DNA of 13,816 nt from Saccoglossus kowalevskii. Its lineage: Eukaryota; Hemichordata; Enteropneusta; Harrimaniidae. The stretch lies in contig NW_003108083.1 in the NCBI RefSeq assembly GCF_000003605.2, forward strand, positions 194,412 through 208,227, given 5' to 3'. A model generated the notes under the pieces. That model worked only from the letters and a program-made list of their open reading frames with translations. It had not been told where the DNA came from and did no database searches. Shown here piece by piece: positions 1-9,800 of this stretch. The position numbers and the translations under genes are program-made. Within the stretch, counting starts at the first letter, position 1, and each line of letters begins with the position of its first letter.

Positions 1-2640
1 TTTACTTCCTATGTCGACAGCAACTATGAGTTTACATATCACATATATCATTTGCGGGTATCTGATGCACGCGGTATGCTGTCCTATTCTGTTAGCATGT
101 TTACAAGATTTTTCGAAGTTGGGTAATGACGAGCACGATCACTGCATTGTACATGCAAACAAAACAACATTTTTCAAGATTTCTCGGTGTTGAAATCCAA
201 TATTTACCTGTCATGCAGTGGTGCAATCGATTGCAATTTGAAAGAAAATACGAGTAATTAATACTAAACTGGCTGAGAACGAATCTGCAGATTGCGAGAC
301 GTACTCGGACAAACCATCACGTGATACTGAAACAAGTATTTTATTTTATAATCCAAAGTTATCACACGTGGAATTTGTCCATTCCCAACCCGTCTGATTG
401 AAACTATAACATTGGATCATAATTTGCAAATATTGAAACTAATTAAATCAAAACTGCGAATATCAGTTTCAACGAAAACCATATTTTGAAAACTGTTTAG
501 TATGAAGAATACGAATCCGACTAACCACGATTCCTAAGTGATTCTAATAAAAACGAGTAAGGTGATCGTCGATGACCATAAGTGCTGATAACGAGTTTTT
601 AGAGTCGGCTAATTTGGAGCTTCGGCTAAAGGTTGGATGATTTATTTGTACCCTAGTAAGCGCTATAATCAGATGCCGTGTTGAATGTGTTCTGATAGCT
701 TCGTTGAGTGAGTCTGAAAATTGCGGGGGGAGTGGGGAATGTATTTTTTATTTGACTTGAGAACTTATTACAGTACAGATTTGCCTTGGTTTTATTCTGT
801 TGTATCATTTATTTGATTGTGCTGGTTGTTCTTCCATATGAAATGTAACGTTACTGATGCAATGTTGACAAAATACTTACTATAAATTTTGAACACTTAA
901 AACCTTGGGCAATGTACAGATTTCTCAAAGATTAAAGAAGATTTACGACTATGATGTTCAAGACAGTCTGATATAGGTCGCATTCTATTGCCTCGGAACA
1001 ATGATGCAGTGGGTCACGCTTTGCGTCCATTCATTTCAGTGATTTGAAAACGACGGTATTTTACTCATATTTAAAATCTATTGTAATTTATACAAATCGC
1101 ATTCTGAGTCAATACATCGGCTGTGGTCGTTCCTTGTTTCATTCTACAAGCCCACATGATCATACCAGAGTATGCGACAAATTCATCGTTATTGGATTTA
1201 TAGGCGCGCAAATCCAAATTTTATATATTGAAATAAAGTTTCATTGTGTGTTTATACGACACGACCGACTTCGATCGAACGAATTCACAAAAGGGTCGAC
1301 TTATTTGCTATGGTAAGTCCTAATCATATAATACTGTATAATACATAATCATATAAATGAATATCCTAATACATATTAAAGTATATTTTTAGCCCTCATT
1401 TGCAAGATACAAGATAATGCTTCGTTCTTCAAAATGGTCATTTATTACAACGTTGAGCCTGGCTGCTCTAACCAGCAACTTCAATCAACGAGATTCTTTC
1501 CCGACAGTTATATTCACTGTCACATTCGTAATGTATTCCAGCTCCCATTAAATAGTAAACGCCAGAGTATCATTTCAAAAAATCGTTTATCCGATACGAC
1601 TATATTGTATTTCAATCAACTTTCTGGCAACGATCCATATGAGGGTATTTTGTATGAAATTCATCAGTCGGATGTTTTGAATATCTTTAGACAAGCCCTA
1701 AAAAATTACATAATGATACTTGACTAATGATATTATTGATTAAATATATCAATTTTCCGTAGTTATCAATTTAATTTAATGCATTAAGACCATACTTTGA
1801 TTGTTGCGATTCGAATAAAATATTGAACCGACGACCGTATAATGTACATCAGAAATGCAGTCCGATTTAAAATGTGTGAAAGTATTTGGTTCCATTAATT
1901 GGGGCAATTTAAAATATAAACATGACGTTTTGCCATCATTTGATATGCAAATGAAAAATGAATGGGAACGGGGTATCGCTGATTTATGCCCGGACATGTT
2001 GATACACATTAAATACAATTTACATTGAATAAATTACGTCATTCGAAAGCAATCGTATTGGCTAATTGTAAAGGCGAATAATCGAATTAAGGAATGCACA
2101 CTTTAATGGAAATTTAATGTAAGGTATTGAGAGTTATATGATATGAGTAATTCTAAAGCACGACTCAATTATTCAACACGCCAATCACTATTTTTCTGAA
2201 TGTTAATAGGTATTAGGTAATGTGGTTATATAAACAACGGACTGTACAAGTTTACAATAGAAAAGTAAACATTTCAAGCTAAATTTATCATTTTATTCTT
2301 GATATATGCACATGGTGTACATTCTCGAGAAAAAAATATTAAAATGTTTATGTTGCGTAATTTTTAAATGTATCCAAGACACAAGATCGGTAATTCAAAT
2401 ATTTTGCTTTGCAGGTAATCTCAAATTATTGCAATCTAAATTTACAACCATGTACAAATGGAACACGAGATTCAAATTCACAACTCGAAAAATGCGCCAC
2501 GCCACTATAAGCAGATGCGATCCTCGTTACGCCACAAAGCATTGCCCCCCCCCCCCAAAGTGAATGCGTTCTTACAATGATTAAATGGACATGCGTACTT
2601 TGAATATTTGGCGTCACAGACAACGCGCAATTGTGGTCTT
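1..2640. other. Intergenic-looking region with normal CpG, no recognised gene
   Basis: I recognise no gene, RNA or mobile element here on either strand. The open frames are short (the longest is about 115 codons, 1380-1727 on the plus strand), resemble no family I know, and are within chance expectation for DNA this AT-rich. The distinguishing feature is composition: I count by eye about 99 CpG dinucleotides in 2640 bases, close to expectation, whereas the DNA to the right has very few. A run of 12 C lies at 2545-2556. The likeliest reading is unmethylated intergenic DNA downstream of ACOT7, but a promoter or untranslated exon of a neighbouring gene cannot be excluded. Confidence 0.6.
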
Positions 2641-2836
2641 TCATAGGAAATAAACAAAAGTAATTGTTTGTAGTGATAAAGTAAAACATTTAAATTCAAT
2701 TTATTGAGCTCTTTCCATTAAATATGGATCCAAATTTAACAAACACGAAATTGCTTAAATAAATATGGAATATATTACACCAGTTTTTATTTCAAGAAGA
2801 AGACATCTGTTCAGTTATACAATGTGGTCTGGTGCC

Positions 2837-2882
2837 ATCAGATTAATCTCAGGAATTGAACATATAGTTTATTTAATCTGAT
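2837..2882. repeat. Perfect 10-bp inverted repeat with 26-nt spacer
   Basis: ATCAGATTAA at 2837-2846 is matched by its exact complement TTAATCTGAT at 2873-2882. TCTGATCA also occurs twice directly, at 2877-2884 and 2896-2903. It lies in the presumed 3' end region of ACOT7. No function is assigned. Confidence 0.5.
2868..2873 (-). promoter_or_regulatory. Candidate polyadenylation signal AATAAA for ACOT7
   Basis: On the minus strand this reads AATAAA, and I see no canonical AATAAA or ATTAAA between it and the ACOT7 stop at 3675. A second AATAAA follows at 2786-2791, and a weaker TATAAA variant lies nearer the stop at 3173-3178. Use of the 2868 site would give a 3' UTR of about 0.8 kb. Support is positional only: the CpG-depleted domain ends about 150-230 bases further on. 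AATAAA is common by chance in AT-rich DNA. Confidence 0.25.
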
Positions 2883-2913
2883 CAAATTGATTTTGTCTGA
2901 TCAGGGTCTTTGC

Positions 2914-2934
2914 AGTGTGTAGGTTATACACACT
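2914..2934. repeat. Short perfect hairpin, 8-bp arms
   Basis: AGTGTGTA and TACACACT flank a 5-base loop. It lies in the presumed ACOT7 3' UTR or just past it. No U-tract follows in either direction that would suggest a known terminator type, and terminators of that kind are not expected in an animal nuclear gene. Confidence 0.4.
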
Positions 2935-3466
2935 TTTTAAATAAGTAATTTCTCATGTACATACAACCAATCTAGTGATATTATGTTGATACATATCCTG
3001 ATTTGATAATCATCAGTGTACACAGATCCATGGAGACTAGTTTCATTTCTCAAGCTATTATACAACCCGATGAGACTTTTGTTTTCAGCATGCGTTGTAA
3101 TCGTTGCTTGGAACTCAATTCCCACTTAAACATTGAGGTAGAATATGCTACACAAAAGTATTATTAGATATTTTTATATATTTGATATATCAACGAAATA
3201 AAAATAAGGGGTCATCATTCTCAGTTTGAGGAAAATCTATCAATAAAATACAGTGAAAATACTATGTTTTTTTTTTCTGGTTTAGACATTTACCTCAATT
3301 GAGGATATACCTCAATATCTCAAAATTGTGTTTGGTGACATGTGTGGAGAATGTTATACGAAGTTTTACAAAATGATTTTTGATGTCTTACACGGTACTT
3401 TTTGATGTCTAGAAGTATTTAAAAATTGACAATATTTTGAGTGGGTTTTGACCAACATTGAATACA

Positions 3467-3490
3467 ATTTATCAGGCATGTCTGATAAAT
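3467..3490. repeat. Perfect 9-bp hairpin in the ACOT7 3' flank
   Basis: ATTTATCAG (3467-3475) and CTGATAAAT (3482-3490) are exact complements around a 6-base loop. It lies about 185 bases after the stop codon in the sense direction, so it would be in the mRNA if the 3' UTR is longer than about 210 bases. A role in mRNA fate is possible but unsupported. Confidence 0.5.
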
Positions 3491-3674
3491 GACATTGAAC
3501 AGAATCCCCTACATAAGTCCACTTTTTCTGACCATGTCTGATGGGGGAATAACAAACAACACACTTGACTCACATACTTATTGCTATATGTCATATGGTA
3601 CCCAGTCACGATGACCACCACCGTTTAAGCCAATGTTTAAAATATAATCGGATAATAGTACATAAAGGCATCCA

Positions 3675-3800
3675 CTACATTGTCTGCTGTATCACTGGTC
3701 GCTCAGACGCTTGATGTCTTGCTTTCATTCTAATTGCTTTTCTTGCCTCATAACGTTTCTTTCCTTCTTGAAAACGTAGTTTCTCACCTTGAGTATGTAC
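3675..3800 (-). CDS. ACOT7: ACOT7 terminal coding exon (C-terminal tail, stop TAG)
   Basis: On the minus strand, TTTCTAATGCCTAAAG is followed by 41 codons and TAG at 3675-3677. The peptide begins VHTQGEKLRFQEGKKRYEAR and ends VIQQTM. The core GEKLRFQEGKKRYEARKA aligns with the human tail EKKRFEEGKGRYLQMKAK, the basic, helical end of the family. It enters in phase 0, matching the previous exon's end at AAG. It lies outside the usual frames because the exon is short and lacks an upstream ATG. The assignment rests on the tail motif, the splice acceptor and the correct phase together. Confidence 0.9.
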   Translation of the reverse strand, partial: VHTQGEKLRFQEGKKRYEARKAIRMKARHQASERPVIQQTM

Positions 3801-6800
3801 CTTTAGGCATTAGAAACAAAAATAAATATTATATAATTGTATTATACAGGTATCATGCATTGAATAGCTTTCCATATAACAATACAGTTTTTGTTATATT
3901 AGTAGAACACATGTTCGCACATAAATGACAGAGGTGTGTCTATCATCAAAATAAATTATACATACAATTTAATATATGAAGTTCTATGGAGATGCATGAG
4001 AACAGAATGGTGACTGAATCAACCAACATGTAGCAGACACTGATGCAAGCCCATACTACATAAGTGCATAATTTATTTTTGTGATAAACTTATTATTATA
4101 CTCCTTTCCCAGACTGTAGTCTTAGTTATTTAACAGCTTGAAATACCATTGAAGTGTGTGTTTTTTCTAAGGCTCATGCTTTTGTCATAGTTTTTGTGTT
4201 CAGTGATGTGATTCAAATATCAGTCATGTACTACACTGTTGCTGCATTAGATGTGAAAATAATAATGCACATTTTCCAAGTAAGGAAGACATCAATAATA
4301 TATTCATACACGTCTGTAACATGTTTTGAACACGACTGTACAGGGTTTTCATGAATGGCCGAATTGTACAATTGTCGCTGCCAGGTAGGTAATAATGACC
4401 TATGCAACTAACTGATTTGAATTTAATTTAATGCATTTCTTTGTGTTTTATTGGTCTCAAGGACAAAAATTTTCACTGCTAATGACCCTTATGTGACTAA
4501 CCGATTTAAATATAATATGAGGTTATTACGAGAATACTTTAAAGTATGCACGAAGACAGTACAGCTGGAGTATCGACCGACACGCAGCGGAGGTGGATGC
4601 ACGGTGTGCTGTCTGAGTGCATACTTTGAGGTATTTTCGTAATAACCTTATTTTTATACATCTTACACGCGTAATCATTCCATATTTAGAATTTAGATCT
4701 CCTTATATGGTAGGATGAAAATACCCCGTAAATTATCGCAAAATTACGGCACGCTGTAACTTATGGCATTACTGTGACAGATGTATAATAACGTAATGTA
4801 TTACCTTTAATGCAGGTATTTATTATGTTTTTCTGCCAAGTCTCTATGACACAAATTTTCATTGCCAGGTAGATAATAATGCCCCTCTATGTGACTAACT
4901 GATTTAAATATAATGTTGTGTAGTACCTTTAATGCAGGTATTTGTTGTGTTTTTCTGCCAAGCCTCTATGACACAAATTTTCACTGCCAGGTAGATAATA
5001 ATGCTCCTCTATGTGACTAACTGATTTAAATATAATGTAGTGTATTACCTTTAATGCAGGTATTTGTTGTGTTTTTCTGCCAAGTCTCTATGACACAAAT
5101 TTTCACTGCCAGGTAGATAATAATGACCCCTATGTGACTAACTGATTTAAATTTAATGTAGTGTATTACCTTTAATGCAGGTATTTGTTGTGTTTTTCTG
5201 CCAGGTCCCAAAGACACAAATGTAAAGAATGCATTGACAGCTCGGTCTTTGTGTGTTTCACCACCAAAGATGTATTCCACATCTACCAATACTTCGATCT
5301 CCATAGATTTATTGCTTGTGAATGTTGGTATACCAGTCAGAGACAGTACGCTACCTGTAATCCACAAGTGTAGATACAGGTTGATGTCATAACTTGACAA
5401 AATATCATATATGTGCTATACACACACTCAGAAAAAGAAAGACTGCAATTTTAAAATTTTAGAGAAAATGACCATTGTATGCAAACTTATATATTAGAAT
5501 TGAATCTCAAAATAAAAATACGACATGCACCTGTAAATATCCATGATCATGATAAAAAGTTTGAAAAAAAAAAATCACCCTGTTTATAAATTGTGATTCA
5601 GATTTTTAGACAAAATGGCTATCAATTCAACAAAGTCAATCTCAGTCAGTTTGCTGTTCCTTCAATATATAGTACAGTAAAACCAGTATTCATGACAACT
5701 TTTGTATATTGTCCACCTGCCCAACGGAACAACTTCAAAAGCAATTTACATGAAAAATGACCTGTATAAAGGGGACCTGTCTAATGTGACCAGTGATTGC
5801 TCTTTTGGCAATGGTTTGGTTATACCTGTGTATAAAAGCCAAAATAATTGTATTTGATTACATGTTTAGTGTATTACACCTAGTGTATACATTGGCATTT
5901 TCAAGTTATAAAAAAGAAACAGGATTTTTTTTTTTTATTCTCCATCTACAAATGTTTTTTGACCAATTATTGTCATGTATTCATGAATTAGGGTATCAAC
6001 TTTTATATATCAACCACCTGTTTATGATGACAATTGCTTTTGGTATCTTTTGTGGTTACCATGTACAGTTGTGATTGTCCACAAAACTGCTGATTCAAAA
6101 ACTGTACCTTTGATGGCGATTATGCGGTTTCAAATTGGATCAGTTCAAATAAGAACAGCAGAACTCACATTGACTTCAGTCATGACATGAAGTCGAAATT
6201 AATAAATATTAGATTACACATGTCACCATTGTCTTTAAATACAGTACATGTGGTACAAGAACAACCTTTTTGCTACACTCTCAGGCATTCAATCACATCA
6301 ATGTGCTCTCATGTATTAAGAAGTTTAGTGAAATTTCTGCATCTGTAGAGTAGCAGTATATAATGACAGTGCCCTCAGTGTTTGAATTTAGTCAAATGTT
6401 CACCCTGCTGTAATATACTACATACTATATGGTAGTTTGCTCCCCTTAAAACAAATGATCTGATTGTTAATTGTCTTAACATTTACACTGTGAATTTATT
6501 ATATGCTGTTTTTTACAAAAGCTAGATAATATGTGTGGTCACCAAACTAATTTTCACACAAAGGTCAAACCAAACATTCATGAAAATAATGAGTTTTGTA
6601 ATTTTTTTTTTCATTGATTTATATTTTTGATTGATATATCTCACCATATCTCAAAATTACAAATTATATGTAGTTATATAAATTATTTGGACATTCTAAT
6701 GATTATTAATAATTTTTATGAAATAATGGAGGAAGTGAGGTTGTCAGAAAATGTAGCAAATCATGGTTTTATATGGAACAACTAGATCATCTTAATTATT

Positions 6801-9800
6801 AATATAATATGGTTAATCTGAATCTAGCATTCTAATTGCATTTTAATTCAAAGTAGTAGAAAGTAGAAAGTAGGAATAACATCATATATCCTGTTACTTA
6901 ACATAGAAATGTTTGCAAAGCTTAGGGTTAGTAACTTTAAGCTATGCAAACTTGACTAAATTCAATTAAATATTAATATAAATTATGAAAAATACTGAGG
7001 GTCATCACTCGACTCATGGATCCAGGAACAGCCATTGGTGGCGCTGTATACTTGAAACCTGCGTAGGCTTGCCAACGCTCATGCCAGCATTGGTAAAAAG
7101 CAGAAACACAAATTTGGTGACCAGTTTAGTATGATAGAAAGAGTGTAATGTCTTCAAATAACCACAATAAATAGAGTGGGGGTCAAGACAATTCTGGTTC
7201 CCCCATAACTCGGGGTAGGTTTGTTTATAAGACAAATGCTTACATACACACATAAGACTCTCATTGCGTGCTTTGCACACAAAGTATTATTGTGGTAATG
7301 ACAGAGATATTTGTACCTCAAATGTTAATTTCAAGTAGGAAGTGATTAAGTGTGGCATAAAGTTCCAAGACGTGTGTTCCTGGAAAGATTTGCATTGTGA
7401 AAAATATTTGTCTGCATACCACCGGCAGTGACACCAAAAGAAAGATATCATGCGGAAATCACACAAGACAGCATATAGTCATTTGATTTGCATTCAACAA
7501 CATTGTTTAATATTCCAACTTTCTTTTGTGCATACTTAGCAGTGTCGTCCCAATATAATTACATAACAACTATATTTACCTTTCTTGACAGGTTTATGAA
7601 AGTTTGTCACATCAAGTGAAGCAGTTACAACTTGAGTTCTGCAATGTCTACATGCAACAATACCAGCGCATTCATCCATTAGCTTCATAGTCACACCACC
7701 TTTACAGTATCCGTGTACTGCACAATCCGATGGGCCAACTAAATGTACAAGATTGGACTGTGAGAATGGAACAGAATAGGGCATCACACCTGAAAGAAGT
7801 ACATGTATATATTTATTATTATACATCTGTCTCCGTAATGCCATAAGTTACAACGTGCCGTAATTTTGTGGTATTTTACAGGGTATTTTTATCCTACCAT
7901 ATAAGGAAATGCTAATTCCAAATTTGGAATCATTGTGTGCGTAAGTGTTCTCTAATAATGAAAACAAGCATGGCTGCCACCGGGGTTTGACCGGACTCCA
8001 CACAAAGAAGTTCGCTGATTCTGTTGTAAACTTTTTGAATTTCGGCATTCCCATGATGTATCCTTGGAAGGAAGGTGTATAATAATAAGATTATTACAAG
8101 AATACCTCAAAGTATGCACTCAAAGTATACCTCAAAGTATGCTGTGCGTCGGTCGATACTCCTGCTGTAATGTCTTCATGCATACTTTGAGGTATCCTCC
8201 TAATAACCTCATATTACTACATGCAAAACATGTATATCTTCACAGTGTGACCTAGCTAATACAGACGGATCAGAAATGCATATCACATAGTTTGACATCA
8301 CATACTGTCTAAAGATTGTTTGGAGCTTCGAGGTTTGTATATAGTCTAATAACTACAAATCTTAGCTAGAGTAAAAATGATTTACTTAGGGAAGCTTTTG
8401 TGTGTAGTTTCTAAATTTATCCAGTCCCCCCACCCGAAAAATAAAAATTATTAAAATAACAAAATTCCATACGATTTGGAGCAAGTATCACAACAGAGTA
8501 GAATTACCACACAGTGTATATAAGATGTTCACATGAAATAGAACAGGATTGCCAACAAAATTAGCATACTAGGTGTGCACAATGATATATTTGTATTTAG
8601 TTCCACTTTCATCACTCCAACATTTAAAAGTTTGTAGTAATATGCATGCAGGGATTTTTTTAAACAAGGGAACATGGGCGCAGCGCCCTCATGCCATGGC
8701 CATAAACCATAAAATTCTGATTGACCAGGGAACACATGTGGCCACAGTCTTCAACTGTGGCCTGTCTGATAGTAATTTTGGCCCCAAGAAAGCCATAGAA
8801 TGCTACATTTTAATTTATAATTATCCAAAACTCCACATCCTGGTAGGGAAAACCCTATCTCCCCCACTTGGTGGCGCTGCTGAATTGCATGCAGTGCTCC
8901 CTTTTTTTTCTAGAAAATCCCCTGTGCATGCGATAAATATACAATCCTATAATATTTTCTCTTAGGTTAACATGAGCAGACACTCGTAGTTACCATTAAA
9001 GTAGAATCAGTGCTTATTTGCGGCTCAGATTGATACAAAACTCTGGTGGTAATCACTCAACTCTGCTGACGTCAACCAATAAAAAAAAATATAATATCAT
9101 CACGGACATCTGACACAAAACATTTTTTTTTCTATGTTCCATTGCACTTGTATGAAACATATTTGTCTTTATTGTTATGTTTAAAATTAGTATTTACTTC
9201 AGGGAATAAGTTAAGATTGAACCTCAGTAACTATAGAGGGATTGTGATTGAACATATCAACAATGAAGCATATGATGCAAATAAAATTCGAACATTGAAT
9301 GCAGATGATTGTACAAACACTTGGTGGTACAAAATGTACTTTTGTTGGTATTTTGGGTTGTTATCTCTCATTGAATTGTATATATTGCCAAAACTGCATT
9401 CAAGGCAGTACTGATATTATCTTGGAGCATACTTTGTGGTATTCTTGTGTGATAAACTCATACCTATTATCATATTGACAAGCCTTTATTGGAAAACTCT
9501 TCGAAAAATAAATTATGCAAATTAGTTTGATGATCAGAAACTTTTTGAAAGAAAATAATATAACAAGTTTTTTCTTTTTTTTGAAGCCTGTACACTAGTC
9601 TTGGCCTTTGGTTATCAGTTTAATAAAATAAAAGAAACTATTCAGCTCACATGTCCAGTGACTGACATAAACCTATAAACCTGACATAAACCTATACTAT
9701 AAATTATATATTATTCATTTTAACATTTTATCCTAGATTGTGAATTTCTCGATAAAGAAAGAGGGGAGCTGTTTCAAGAAATAGGAATTAAAAATAAACT

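Larger units (their letters stand above)
2874..3674 (-). other. Presumed ACOT7 3' untranslated region
   Basis: This stretch follows the ACOT7 stop codon on the minus strand and holds no recognised coding sequence. It is AT-rich and CpG-poor. It contains a perfect 9-bp hairpin (3467-3490) and a 12-bp palindrome CCTCAATTGAGG (3293-3304). The downstream limit is inferred from an AATAAA motif, so the true transcript end is uncertain. Confidence 0.35.

Noticed and set aside
572-640. Short ATG frame MTISADNEFLESANLELRLK as a possible first exon of a plus-strand gene
   Set aside because: Only 22 codons, unfavourable start context (T at -3), a poor donor (GTTGGA) and no downstream exon found.
1044-1316. 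90-codon plus-strand frame ending near a consensus donor (ATG-GTAAGT)
   Set aside because: Joining the donor to the AG at 1391-1392 gives an immediate stop, and the peptide resembles nothing known. The donor match alone is weak evidence.
1380-1727. About 115-codon open frame on the plus strand, preceded by an acceptor-like TATTTTTAG at 1384-1392
   Set aside because: No family resemblance, and a second frame is also open over its first part. A frame this long is within chance expectation for DNA this AT-rich. It cannot be joined in frame to the open frame ending at 1316 by the available splice sites.
4366-5168. CRISPR array, because of the regular ~122 bp spacing
   Set aside because: The whole unit repeats without unique spacers, and the setting is an intron of an animal gene. 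It is an ordinary tandem duplication.
5026-5169. In-frame extension of the ACOT7 exon through the donor into the tandem array as genuine coding sequence
   Set aside because: Homology to ACOT7 stops exactly at the AAG before GTAATA, and the expected C-terminal tail is found at 3675-3800 in the right phase.
7848-8054. 68-residue minus-strand frame beginning MGMPKFKKF as a possible transposase or DNA-binding start
   Set aside because: It lies wholly in the hairpin element and the frame is not preserved in the copies at 4517 or 12247.
8573-8965. 130-residue plus-strand frame
   Set aside because: It spans the family-2 repeat, and the other copy breaks the frame with length differences. It is not a protein gene.
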